A DNA stretch of 64,000 bases. Origin: Pseudomonas sp. URMO17WK12:I2. GTDB taxonomy: Bacteria > Pseudomonadota > Gammaproteobacteria > Pseudomonadales > Pseudomonadaceae. How positions within the stretch are numbered: position 1 is the stretch's first letter; every line of letters starts with the position of its first letter. Of this stretch, positions 33,449-42,187 are shown piece after piece. The DNA is taken from NCBI RefSeq assembly GCF_003253735.1, contig NZ_QKYW01000006.1:294214-358213 (forward strand). The letters run 5' to 3'. Both the position numbers and the translations under genes were made by a program. The notes under the pieces are model-generated. The model ran no database searches. It was not told the origin of the DNA and saw only the letters and a program-made list of their open reading frames with translations.

Positions 33449-35184
33449 TCGCCTTCGCGCAGCTGTATGCGCGCCTCGACGCCACCACCTCGAGCAACGC
33501 CAAGCTGGCTGCCCTGCAGGATTACCTGCGCGATGCCGAGCCGGCAGACGCAGCCTGGGCGGTGTACTTTCTCGCCGGCGGCCGGCCGCGCCAGCTGGTG
33601 CCGTCGCGGCAATTGCGCGAGCTGGCGATGCAACGCGCCGGCCTGTCCGATTGGCTGTTCGAGGAAAGCTATTCTGCCGTGGGTGACCTGGCGGAAACCA
33701 TCGCCCTGTTATTGCCCGAGGCCACCTCGACCTCCGGGGACGGGCTGGCCGTGTGGGTCGAGGACAAGCTGCTGCCGCTGCGTGGGCTGCCGCCCGACGA
33801 GTTGGCGATGCGCCTCGATGCGCTGTGGGCGCAGCTCGACCGGCAATCGTTGATGGTCAGCATCAAGCTGATCACCGGGGCCTTTCGCGTGGGTGTCTCC
33901 AAGCTGTTGGTGACCCGGGCGTTGGCTGCGGTGGCCGAGGTCGATGCCAAGCGTGTGGCTCAGCGGCTGGTCGGCTATACCGATCTGTCGAACCGGCCCA
34001 CGGCAGCCGCCTATGAGCGCCTGATCGCCGCCGAGTCGGATGACGAACATGCTCAACGTGGCGGCCAGCCGTACCCATTCTTTCTCGCTCATCCGCTGCA
34101 GCGCCCGCTGGAGGAGTTCGACGCCAGCCTGGGCTCGCCCGCCGACTGGCTGATCGAATGGAAGTGGGATGGTATTCGTGCGCAGCTGGTCAAGCGCGAC
34201 GGCCAGCTGTGGGTCTGGTCGCGCGGCGAAGAGCTGATCAGCGAGCGCTTTCCCGAGTTGCAGGAATTGGCGCCGCTGTTGCCGGACGGCACGGTGATCG
34301 ACGGCGAGCTGGTGGTCTGGCGACACGCTCCGCAGGCTACCGCTCAGCAGGGCGAGTTGATGGCCCATGCTGCTGATGAGCCTGCCGAGCGCCTCAACGA
34401 TCAGGTCGAAGAGCAGCTCGAGCAATTCGGTATCCAGCCGTTCGCCCTGTTGCAGCAACGCATCGGCCGCAAGACCCTGAGCCGCAAGCTGCTCGAAGAA
34501 GTGCCGGTGGCCGTGCTCGCCTACGACCTGCTGGAGTGGCAGGGCGAGGACTGGCGCAGCCGCCCGCAACACCAACGCCGCGCGCAGATGGAGCAGGTGG
34601 TGGCCAGCTGCGCCAGCCCGCGGCTGATGCCGTCGCCGTTGCTGCACGGCGCTACCTGGCAGGCCCTGGCGCAACAGCGCGAGGCCTCACGCTCGCTGGG
34701 TGTCGAGGGCATGATGCTCAAGGGGCGCGAGGCGGCCTATGGCGTCGGGCGCAGCAAGGACGTCGGCGTCTGGTGGAAGTGGAAGATCGATCCGCTGAGC
34801 GTCGATGCCGTGCTGATCTACGCCCAGCGCGGCCATGGCCGCCGCGCCAGCCTGTACAGCGATTACACCTTTGCCGTCTGGGATGGTGCGCCGGGGGATC
34901 CCGAGCGGCGCCTGGTGCCATTCGCCAAGGCGTACTCCGGGCTGACCGACGAGGAAATGCGCAAGGTGGATGCCATCGTGCGCAAGACCACGGTGGAGAA
35001 GTTCGGTCCGGTACGTAGCGTGACGCCAAGCCTGGTGTTCGAGCTCGGCTTCGAAGGCATCGCCCGCTCGCCCCGGCACAAGAGCGGCATTGCCGTGCGC
35101 TTTCCGCGCATGCTGCGCTGGCGCCACGACAAAGGCGTAGAGGAGGCCGATACCCTGGAGTTGCTACAGGAACTGTTGCCATGA
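33445..35184 (+). CDS. ATP-dependent DNA ligase
   Basis: A 579-residue ligase of the bacterial ATP-dependent type. The N-terminal 200 residues form the helical DNA-binding domain. The nucleotidyltransferase domain has AMP-accepting K240 in EWKWDGIRAQL (motif I), VIDGELVVW (motif III), GVEGMMLKGREAAY (motif IV) and VWWKWKIDPL (motif V). The last 130 residues are the OB domain. A GTG at 33445 (GTGA overlap) with GGAG eight bases upstream is the likely start. It is distinct from the NAD-dependent LigA and from LigD, as no polymerase or nuclease domain is fused. Confidence 0.9.
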   Translation: MIAFAQLYARLDATTSSNAKLAALQDYLRDAEPADAAWAVYFLAGGRPRQLVPSRQLRELAMQRAGLSDWLFEESYSAVGDLAETIALLLPEATSTSGDGLAVWVEDKLLPLRGLPPDELAMRLDALWAQLDRQSLMVSIKLITGAFRVGVSKLLVTRALAAVAEVDAKRVAQRLVGYTDLSNRPTAAAYERLIAAESDDEHAQRGGQPYPFFLAHPLQRPLEEFDASLGSPADWLIEWKWDGIRAQLVKRDGQLWVWSRGEELISERFPELQELAPLLPDGTVIDGELVVWRHAPQATAQQGELMAHAADEPAERLNDQVEEQLEQFGIQPFALLQQRIGRKTLSRKLLEEVPVAVLAYDLLEWQGEDWRSRPQHQRRAQMEQVVASCASPRLMPSPLLHGATWQALAQQREASRSLGVEGMMLKGREAAYGVGRSKDVGVWWKWKIDPLSVDAVLIYAQRGHGRRASLYSDYTFAVWDGAPGDPERRLVPFAKAYSGLTDEEMRKVDAIVRKTTVEKFGPVRSVTPSLVFELGFEGIARSPRHKSGIAVRFPRMLRWRHDKGVEEADTLELLQELLP

Positions 35185-37760
35185 ACCTGGCGGCTACCTG
35201 GCTAAGGCGCAACGGCTGGAAGGCCTTCGATTTTCAGAAAGAGGTCTGGCAGGCGGTCGCCGATGGGCACAGCGGCCTTGTTCATGCCTCCACCGGGGCC
35301 GGTAAAACCTACGCGGTGTGGCTGGCCGCGCTCAATCGATTCGCTGCCAAGGCCAACGCCAAAACAGCCACGCGCAGCAAGCGGGCGCCGCCAGCCGCGC
35401 CGTTGACCGTTTTGTGGATCACCCCGATGCGCGCCCTGGCTGCCGACACGCAGCGCGCCCTGCAGGCGCCGGTCGATGGCCTGGAGCTGCCCTGGACGGT
35501 GGGCATGCGCACCGGCGATACCGGCAGCGCCGAGCGTCAGCGCCAGTCGCGGCGCCTGCCCACGGCCCTGGTGACCACCCCCGAAAGCCTGACCCTGCTG
35601 CTGACCGGCGCGGATGCGAAAGCTCAATTCGCCCACGTCGGCATGCTGGTAGTGGACGAGTGGCACGAATTGCTCGGCAACAAGCGCGGCGTGCAGTTGC
35701 AGCTGGCCCTGGCGCGGTTGCGCCAGTGGAACCCAGGGCTGATCGTCTGGGGGCTGTCGGCGACCCTGGGTAATCAGCCTCACGCCCTGGAAGTGTTGCT
35801 GCCCGACGGTAGCGGCCGCCTGGTGCGCGGCGAGCAGGGTGGTAAGCCGCGCATCGATACCCTGTTGCCGCCGGCGGTGGAGCGCTTTCCCTGGGCGGGT
35901 CACCTGGGCTTGCGCTTGCTGCCCCAGGTGGTCGAGGAACTCGACAGCAGCAGCGTCAGCCTGGTGTTCACCAATACCCGCTCGCAATCGGAGCTCTGGT
36001 ACCAGGCATTGCTCGAGGCGCGTCCGGACTGGGCCGGGCTGATCGCCCTGCACCATGGCTCCCTGGCCCGCGAGGTACGTGACTGGGTCGAAAACGGACT
36101 CAAGCAGGGCAGGCTCAAGGCGGTGGTGTGCACCTCCAGCCTTGATCTGGGAGTCGACTTCCTGCCGGTCGAGCGGGTGCTGCAGATCGGCTCGGCCAAG
36201 GGCGTCGCCCGCCTGCTGCAGCGCGCCGGGCGCTCCGGGCACGCGCCTGGACGGACCTCACGGGCCACCCTGGTGCCGACCCACGCGCTGGAACTGCTCG
36301 AAGCCGCGGCCCTGCAGGATGCAGTAGCGGCCGGGCGCATCGAGGCGCGGCAGTCCCCTCATCAGCCCCTCGACGTGCTGGTTCAGCACCTGGTCAGTAT
36401 GGCCCTGGGCGGGGGCTTCCGGCCTGACGAGCTGCTTCACGAGATACGCAGTACCTGGGCCTATCGCGACCTCAGTGAGGCGCAGTGGCGCTGGGCGCTG
36501 GCCTTCGTGCGTCAGGGTGGTGAGTCGCTGAGTGCCTACCCGGATTACCAGCGCGTGGAGCCGGACGAAGAGGGCGTGTGGCGGGTGCCCAGTCCGCGCC
36601 TGGCGCGTCGCCATCGGATGAGCGTGGGCACCATCGTCAGCGATGCCAGCCTGACCGTGAAATGGTGGAGCAAGGGCGGCGGTGGCGGTTCGCTGGGCAG
36701 CGTCGAGGAGGGCTTTATCGCTCGCCTGCGTCCCGGCGACGTATTCCTGTTTGGCGGCCGGCCACTGGAGCTGGTGCGGGTCGAGAACATGACCGCCTAC
36801 GTCAAGCGCAGCAATGCCAGCAAAGGCAGCGTGCCACGTTGGAACGGCGGGCGCATGCCGCTTTCCAGCGCACTGGCCGAAGCGCTGGTGGCGCGTTTTG
36901 GCGAGGCCGCCCAAGGCCGTTTCGAGGGGCCGGAGATGCGCCTGTTACAGCCGCTGCTCGAGGTGCAGGCCAACTGGTCGGCATTGCCGGCGCCCGGCAC
37001 CTTGCTGGCCGAGACCCTGCATTCGCGCGAAGGCTGGCACCTGTTTCTGTACCCCTTCGCGGGCCGTAACGTGCACCTGGGGCTGGCCAGCCTGTTGGCC
37101 TGGCGGCTCGGGCAACGGCAGCCGCTGAGTTTTTCCATCGCCGTCAACGATTACGGCCTCGAGCTTTTGTGCGCTAGCGAGGTGGATTGGACGCAGCTGC
37201 TCGATGATGAGCTGTTCAGTGATCACGAGCTGCTGCATGACGTGCTCGCCAGCCTCAATGCCGGGGAACTGGCGCAGCGGCGTTTCCGCGAGATCGCACG
37301 GATCGCCGGTCTGGTGTTCGGCGGCTACCCTGGCGCGGGTAAAAGCCTGCGCCAGGTGCAGGCCTCCAGTGGTCTGTTCTTCGACGTGTTTCGCCAATAC
37401 GACCCAGGCAACCTGTTGCTCACCCAGGCCCATGATGAAGTGCTCAGCCAGGAGCTGGATGTGCAACTGCTGCGCCACACCCTGGCTGACATGCGTGCCG
37501 CACGCCTGAACCTGCATGCCTTGCGCCGGGCGACGCCGCTGGCGTTCCCGCTGATGGTGGAACGCTTTCGCGAACGCCTCAGCTCGGAAAAACTCGCCGA
37601 CCGCATCGCCCGTATGCTCGGCGAACTGGAGCGCGCCGCCGGGCCCGGGCCGCAGGTGGCGGACGCACCACTGGTGGAAGTCGAGCCACCGATCCGTCGT
37701 GGCGAGCGCAAGCGCAAGGATGGTAGGCCGAAAACCAAGACCAGGGCCGGGTCGGCATGA
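35181..37760 (+). CDS. Ligase-associated Lhr-like (Lhr-Core) DEXH helicase
   Basis: An 859-residue superfamily 2 helicase. Walker A is HASTGAGKTYAV near residue 40; motif Ia WITPMRALA, motif II VVDEWHEL, motif III GLSATLGN, and motifs IV-VI include TSSLDLGVDFLPVE and LQRAGRSGHAPG. The winged-helix and Lhr-specific C-terminal domains follow, with a basic tail (KRKDGRPKTKTR). Homologues unwind DNA/RNA hybrids 3' to 5' with ATP. The ATG overlaps the ligase stop and its own stop overlaps the phosphoesterase start, so expression is strictly coupled. Confidence 0.9.
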   Translation: MNLAATWLRRNGWKAFDFQKEVWQAVADGHSGLVHASTGAGKTYAVWLAALNRFAAKANAKTATRSKRAPPAAPLTVLWITPMRALAADTQRALQAPVDGLELPWTVGMRTGDTGSAERQRQSRRLPTALVTTPESLTLLLTGADAKAQFAHVGMLVVDEWHELLGNKRGVQLQLALARLRQWNPGLIVWGLSATLGNQPHALEVLLPDGSGRLVRGEQGGKPRIDTLLPPAVERFPWAGHLGLRLLPQVVEELDSSSVSLVFTNTRSQSELWYQALLEARPDWAGLIALHHGSLAREVRDWVENGLKQGRLKAVVCTSSLDLGVDFLPVERVLQIGSAKGVARLLQRAGRSGHAPGRTSRATLVPTHALELLEAAALQDAVAAGRIEARQSPHQPLDVLVQHLVSMALGGGFRPDELLHEIRSTWAYRDLSEAQWRWALAFVRQGGESLSAYPDYQRVEPDEEGVWRVPSPRLARRHRMSVGTIVSDASLTVKWWSKGGGGGSLGSVEEGFIARLRPGDVFLFGGRPLELVRVENMTAYVKRSNASKGSVPRWNGGRMPLSSALAEALVARFGEAAQGRFEGPEMRLLQPLLEVQANWSALPAPGTLLAETLHSREGWHLFLYPFAGRNVHLGLASLLAWRLGQRQPLSFSIAVNDYGLELLCASEVDWTQLLDDELFSDHELLHDVLASLNAGELAQRRFREIARIAGLVFGGYPGAGKSLRQVQASSGLFFDVFRQYDPGNLLLTQAHDEVLSQELDVQLLRHTLADMRAARLNLHALRRATPLAFPLMVERFRERLSSEKLADRIARMLGELERAAGPGPQVADAPLVEVEPPIRRGERKRKDGRPKTKTRAGSA

Positions 37761-38416
37761 GTGCACCTCACCTGGCGGTGGACATCGCCGGAGAAACCCT
37801 GTGGCTGCTGGCCGACAAGGCCCTGTACTGGCCAGCCAGGCAGGCGCTGCTGATCGCCGATGCGCATTTTGGCAAGGCTGCCACCTACCGGGTGCTCGGC
37901 CAGCCGGTTCCCCAGGGCACCACGGCGCGCAACCTGCAACGCCTCGACCAGCTGTTGCACGACTATCCCACTCGCCAACTGATCTTTCTCGGCGACTTCC
38001 TGCATGCCAGGCCCGCCCGTAGCGGCAGCACCCTGGCCGCCTTGCAGGCCTGGCGAGCTCGCCACGCCGACCTGCAGATCCTGCTGATACGTGGCAACCA
38101 TGATCGCAGCGCGGGCGATCCGCCTGCCGAGCTGGGTATCGAGGTGGTGGGCGAGCCCTGGCCAATGGGGCCGTTCGCGCTGTGCCACGAGGTGCTGGAT
38201 TGCCCGGGCCTGCACGTGCTGGCCGGGCACCTGCATCCGGTATTCGTGCTGCGTGGGCGAGGGCGGGACCGGCTGCGCATGCCGTGCTTCGCCATCGAGC
38301 AGACAGTGACGCTGCTGCCGGCGTTTGGCGAGTTCACCGGCGGCATGGTGATCGAGGCGACTGCGGAGAGGGCCATCTATGGCGCACTGGATGGCGCCGT
38401 GTGGCGGCTGGCCTGA
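37757..38416 (+). CDS. Ligase-associated metallophosphoesterase (MPE/PdeM-like)
   Basis: A 219-residue calcineurin-like phosphoesterase, last gene of the cassette. Metal ligands run in order: LLIADAHFGKA, FLGDFLHAR, IRGNHDRS, CHEV and LAGHLHPV. The P. putida homologue is a manganese-dependent DNA phosphodiesterase/endonuclease. It begins with ATGA overlap on the helicase. With exonuclease, ligase and helicase beside it, end processing before sealing is its probable role. Confidence 0.88.
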   Translation: MSAPHLAVDIAGETLWLLADKALYWPARQALLIADAHFGKAATYRVLGQPVPQGTTARNLQRLDQLLHDYPTRQLIFLGDFLHARPARSGSTLAALQAWRARHADLQILLIRGNHDRSAGDPPAELGIEVVGEPWPMGPFALCHEVLDCPGLHVLAGHLHPVFVLRGRGRDRLRMPCFAIEQTVTLLPAFGEFTGGMVIEATAERAIYGALDGAVWRLA

Positions 38417-38573
38417 ACGGCCGTGTGACAGATCGTCACGCCCGAGGTCGCCGGAATATTGGCGAACTACCTGTCATCTCTGCTAGCTGGTTGAACAATC
38501 GTGATTTGTCGCTCACGCCGAACGTCGACGTCTGCTGGTGCCGCCGCCTATCAGCTGAACCGTTTCATCTGCC

Positions 38574-38600
38574 TCTAGTTATTTGTCGGGGTGCCGATAG
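38574..38600 (+). promoter_or_regulatory. FliA (sigma-28) type promoter for the chemoreceptor
   Basis: TCTAGTTA, an 11-base spacer, and GCCGATAG match the flagellar sigma consensus TAAAGTTT-N11-GCCGATAA at 5 of 8 and 7 of 8 positions with exact spacing. It lies 86 bases upstream of a methyl-accepting chemotaxis gene, a usual FliA target. Confidence 0.65.
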
Positions 38601-38685
38601 AATGCGTGCCGCTCAAAAATCAGCTCGGTCCAATAACAATTTTCCAGCTGCCTGAACTCGGTCAAAAAAAACGGAGAATTATTAT

Positions 38686-40608
38686 ATGAACAGCTGGTTT
38701 TCGAACATCAGCGTCACCTTGAAACTTGCCTTGGGCTTCGGCCTCGTGCTCGCCCTTACCTGTGTACTCGCGCTGACCGGCTGGACCAGCCTGGGCAGCC
38801 TTATCCAGCGCAGCGACTGGACGGCCGACATTGCTCGCCTGAATGACAGCCTGACCGATCTGCGTATCACCCGCCTGCAATACATGCTGGCCAACGGCGA
38901 CGAGCAAATTGCCGAGACCGTGCAGAAATCCCTCGACGGTTTCAAGGCGCAGCACGGCCAGGTTCTGTCGCAATTCAAGAGCCCCGAGAATGTGCGTCTG
39001 CTGCAGGCCCAGGGCGCACAGATCGATGCCTATCAGCTGTCGCTGAACAAGATGCGCGGTGGCTACCGGGCCGCCAACGAAGCGCGTCAGGAAATGACGC
39101 GTCATGCCGTTGCTGCAGGCCAGGCCATGGAAGAGATCAGTGCCGCGGTCATGGCACTGCCGCCCTATGAGGAGGATCGTGCAGCGCAGTTCCAGGCCAT
39201 CACCAAGGCCAAGGAAAACTGGCAACTGGTGCGTTACCACGTGCGTGGTTATACCGCTACCCAGACTGCCGACGCCGAGCGCGAGGCCATGGCGCAGATC
39301 GACAAGACCATCGAGGATCTGCAGGCGTTGCGGCAGATGTTCGCGGCCGACCATGGCCAGCGGGTCAACCTGATCACCACCGGGTTGGACAATTACCGTG
39401 CCGCGGTCATGGCCTTCAAGGCTGCCACCGAGACCATCGCCGTGGCGCGCAAGGAGCTCACCGAGGAAGGTTACGAGATCGTACGTATCAGCAAGGAGCT
39501 GACCGCCATCCAGGTGGAGCGCCGCGACAGCGAAACGGCGTCGGCCCGTACGCTGCAATTGAGCACCACGCTGATCGCGCTGCTGGTCGGCATTCTGGCC
39601 GCCTGGCTGATCACCCGGCAGATCACCCGTCCGTTGCAGGAAACCCTGGCGGCCGTGGAGCGCATCGCCGGTGGCGACCTGAGCCAGACTCTGCAGGTGA
39701 CACGCCGCGACGAAATGGGCGTGCTACAACAGGGCATTCAGCGCATGGGCAGCACGCTGCGTGAGCTGATTGGCGGCATCCGCGACGGCGTGACCCAGAT
39801 CGCCAGTGCCGCCGAGGAGCTGTCGGCCGTTACCGAGCAGACCAGCGCCGGGGTCAACAGCCAGAAGGTGGAAACCGATCAGGTGGCCACTGCCATGCAT
39901 GAGATGTCCGCCACCGTGCAGGAAGTCGCGCGCAATGCCGCCGATGCCTCGCGCGCCGCCTCCGATGCCGACCGCGAAGCCAACCAGGGCGATCGCGTGG
40001 TCGGCGAAGCCATCGCGCAGATCGAACGCCTGGCTGCCGAAGTGACTCGCTCCACCGAAGCGATGAGCCATCTGCAGCAGGAGAGCAACAAGATCGGCAG
40101 CGTGATGGACGTGATCAAGGCCGTGGCCGAGCAGACCAACCTGCTGGCGCTTAACGCCGCCATTGAAGCCGCCCGTGCTGGCGAGGCTGGCCGTGGCTTC
40201 GCCGTGGTCGCCGACGAGGTGCGTGGCCTGGCCCAGCGCACGCAGAAATCCACCGAGGAGATCGAGGAACTGGTCGCCGGCCTGCAGCATGGCACCCAGC
40301 AGGTGGCCAACATCATGCACAGCAGCCGCGAACTGACCGACAGCAGTGTCGAGCTGACCCGCAAGGCCGGTGGTTCGCTGGAAAGCATCACCCGCACGGT
40401 GTCCAACATCCAGTCGATGAACCAGCAGATCGCCGCCGCTGCCGAGCAGCAGAGTGCGGTAGCCGAGGAGATCAGCCGCAGCGTGATCAACGTGCGTGAC
40501 ATCTCCGAGCAAACCGCTGCCGCCAGCGAGGAAACCGCCGCCTCGAGCGTCGAGCTGGCGCGCCTGGGTAGCCAGCTGCAACAGATGGTCAGCCACTTCC
40601 GCGTCTGA
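38686..40608 (+). CDS. Methyl-accepting chemotaxis protein, HBM-type (McpS-like)
   Basis: A 640-residue chemoreceptor. A membrane helix at about 11-31 is followed by a periplasmic region of about 250 residues that looks like the helical bimodular (HBM) domain of P. putida McpS (ARLNDSLTDLRITRLQYM and SLNKMRGGYRAANEAR). A second membrane helix at about 291-308 leads into HAMP and the signalling domain, whose hairpin tip is VIKAVAEQTNLLALNAAIEA. McpS senses TCA intermediates such as malate and succinate; the ligand here is inferred from likeness. FliA-like promoter and AATAACAA leader upstream. Confidence 0.88.
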   Translation: MNSWFSNISVTLKLALGFGLVLALTCVLALTGWTSLGSLIQRSDWTADIARLNDSLTDLRITRLQYMLANGDEQIAETVQKSLDGFKAQHGQVLSQFKSPENVRLLQAQGAQIDAYQLSLNKMRGGYRAANEARQEMTRHAVAAGQAMEEISAAVMALPPYEEDRAAQFQAITKAKENWQLVRYHVRGYTATQTADAEREAMAQIDKTIEDLQALRQMFAADHGQRVNLITTGLDNYRAAVMAFKAATETIAVARKELTEEGYEIVRISKELTAIQVERRDSETASARTLQLSTTLIALLVGILAAWLITRQITRPLQETLAAVERIAGGDLSQTLQVTRRDEMGVLQQGIQRMGSTLRELIGGIRDGVTQIASAAEELSAVTEQTSAGVNSQKVETDQVATAMHEMSATVQEVARNAADASRAASDADREANQGDRVVGEAIAQIERLAAEVTRSTEAMSHLQQESNKIGSVMDVIKAVAEQTNLLALNAAIEAARAGEAGRGFAVVADEVRGLAQRTQKSTEEIEELVAGLQHGTQQVANIMHSSRELTDSSVELTRKAGGSLESITRTVSNIQSMNQQIAAAAEQQSAVAEEISRSVINVRDISEQTAAASEETAASSVELARLGSQLQQMVSHFRV

Positions 40609-40631
40609 TCGGCAGGCTTAACTGGAAAACG

Positions 40632-40665
40632 AAAGGCCGTAGCTTGCAGGAGCTACGGCCTTTTT
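40632..40665 (+). terminator. Rho-independent terminator after the chemoreceptor
   Basis: AAAGGCCGTAGCT and AGCTACGGCCTTTTT form a stem of at least 12 bp with a TGCAGG loop and a T run, 24 bases after the stop. Confidence 0.92.
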
Positions 40666-40861
40666 CGTTGTTGGCAGCAACGGCGACGTGGTGATGGTTA
40701 AGAGCCTGGTCACGATCTTTTTAGGTGCATAAACAGGCTGCGATAAGGCAGAAGCGGTCGTTCGCCGCCTTGGCTTTTCGATGTTTCTCCTGCACGGCAA
40801 TAACAGACGACACCAATCGCCCCTTCAGGAGGCCGAATGGAATCGTTGTGCAGGGGGACGA

Positions 40862-41016
40862 GCCGCATGGATGCGGCGAGAGGCCTGATGGGCCATGGAT
40901 GGCCCTTCCAGGCCGGCCCCCGGAGCAACGATGTAATGAGGGAACCCCAGCGCAGCTGGGGCCGGATGTCGGGGCTAGACCTTTTGGTTCCTTTTGGGGC
41001 AATGCCAAAAGGAACC
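40862..41016. repeat. Array of four different palindromes in a long gene-free gap
   Basis: In 155 bases lie GCCGCATGGATGCGGC (40862-40877), GGGCCATGGATGGCCC (40890-40905), CCCCAGCGCAGCTGGGG (40945-40961), and GGTTCCTTTTGG...CCAAAAGGAACC (40986-41016). The first two share a central CATGGATG. The whole 40609-41304 gap has no convincing gene; it holds a terminator, this array and three REP-like copies. Confidence 0.7.
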
Positions 41017-41071
41017 CGCTCGTCAGAGCGGAACTGAGCGCGCAAACAACACAGTAATGCTGGCGGATTAA

Positions 41072-41120
41072 GATAGGAGCGAGCTATGCCCAGATTTTCG
41101 CGGGCATGGCCCGCTCCCAC
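41072..41120. repeat. REP-like palindrome, third copy
   Basis: From GATAGGAGCGAGCTATGCCC to CGGGCATGGCCCGCTCCCAC, with the right arm identical to that of 6389-6435 and the left arm degraded. Confidence 0.75.
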
Positions 41121-41166
41121 AGCTAATGCAACAGTCCGATGCTTCATCCGTCCATCATCCCGACTG

Positions 41167-41200
41167 CAACGGTGGATGGAAAAAGCGTCATCCACCCTAC
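41167..41200. repeat. REP-like half element, GGTGGATG/CATCCACC family
   Basis: CAACGGTGGATG-GAAAAAGCGT-CATCCACCCTAC, read on the other strand, matches the left half of the palindrome at 6275-6347. Confidence 0.65.
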
Positions 41201-41221
41201 AGGTTTGGCTAGACGTAAAGA

Positions 41222-41245
41222 GCTCGGGGCTAAAGCCCCTCCCAC
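41222..41245. repeat. Short REP-like hairpin GGGGCTAAAGCCCC
   Basis: GGGGC-TAAA-GCCCC followed by TCCCAC, a small palindrome often dispersed in pseudomonad intergenic DNA; seen once here. Confidence 0.5.
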
Positions 41246-41304
41246 GAGGTCGTGAACGGCCGCTAGCGCCACTTTGCAGTTAAAAAGAGGTCGTGAAGAG
41301 GCGC

Positions 41305-42087
41305 TTAGTGGGTCGCGATCCAGATCAGCAGGCCGGCCTGGAACAGACAGAAGGCCACCAGGCAGGCGATGGTGAAGCGCAGGCCGCCATCCTCGCGCTT
41401 GAACTGCTCCAGGCGCTCACGCTGCTTGCGTAACTGCCCATCCTGCTCCTGCAGGTTCTGGTCGGCCAACTGCAGCATCTGCGCGGCATCCAGCTGCTCG
41501 ATGAACTGCACCTTTTCGGCATTCCAGTCGCTGTGCAGGGCACTGAGGCGCGCCGCTCCGTACTGCGCCTTGAGCTGATTCTCCTGGTAGTCGACGCTGA
41601 AACCCTGTGCCTTGAGGCAGTGATCGCGGCGCGCGCGGGCCTCGTCGTTGAGTGCGTCGCGGCTGGGCAGAGGGCCGCTTTCCAGGCTGTAGTGGGCGCA
41701 GTGCTGCTTCGCCCAGGCGGCTGCCTGGGCCAGCAGAAAACGGCCAAGTCCGCGGTTCTGTGGCTCCAGGCTGAGGCCACTGTCGGGCCCGAAGCGCGCT
41801 TCCTTGGCACGGTGATCGAGCCACAGCTCCAGCACGTTCTGTTCCTTGCGCACTTTCTGCCCGGGCAACTGCAGGCTCAGGCGCAGCAGGCTCTGCTCCT
41901 TGCTGTGCCGCTCCACGCGGCCGAACTGCAGGAAACGCAGCGGCCGCGTACCAGTGTGGCGGTCGACAGGCAGGGGCGACAGGCGCAGCAGGCGAAAGTG
42001 TTCCGGGCCCAGATTGGCCCAGGGATGGGACGGCGCGGGCTGTTCGCCTTCTTGCGCGACGACGGCGCTGGTTTCGCTGTCGGTCAT
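41305..42087 (-). CDS. Uncharacterised C-terminally anchored protein with GNAT-like segment
   Basis: 260 residues, not recognised as a named family. A mid-protein stretch, PQNRGLGRFLLAQAAAWAKQH (about 110-130), resembles the acetyl-CoA binding motif A of GNAT acetyltransferases (R/Q-x-x-G-x-G). Residues about 195-235 are charged and Gln-rich, likely coiled coil, and the last 20 (FTIACLVAFCLFQAGLLIWI) form one membrane helix, so the bulk would face the cytoplasm as a tail-anchored protein. GAGGA lies seven bases before the ATG. The downstream gene is unrelated; function unknown. Confidence 0.7.
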   Translation of the reverse strand: MTDSETSAVVAQEGEQPAPSHPWANLGPEHFRLLRLSPLPVDRHTGTRPLRFLQFGRVERHSKEQSLLRLSLQLPGQKVRKEQNVLELWLDHRAKEARFGPDSGLSLEPQNRGLGRFLLAQAAAWAKQHCAHYSLESGPLPSRDALNDEARARRDHCLKAQGFSVDYQENQLKAQYGAARLSALHSDWNAEKVQFIEQLDAAQMLQLADQNLQEQDGQLRKQRERLEQFKREDGGLRFTIACLVAFCLFQAGLLIWIATH

Positions 42088-42187
42088 CTGGCGTTCCTCG
42101 AAAAGCCGCCCTGCAGCGACAAGGCGGTCTGAACAGCTTCACCATGCCGACGCAGCCAGCGGCGGCGCAGCAGGTCATGGATGGGGT

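Noticed and set aside
40725..41195. Frames in the long gap after the chemoreceptor, both strands
   Set aside because: They coincide with the palindrome array and REP copies, and amino-acid content mirrors repeat DNA.
42089..42180. Possible short peptide (HDLLRRRWLRRHGEAV...) ending on the start of the GNAT-like gene, minus strand
   Set aside because: It has a gene-like composition, but no ATG, GTG or usable TTG start lies in frame after the preceding stop.
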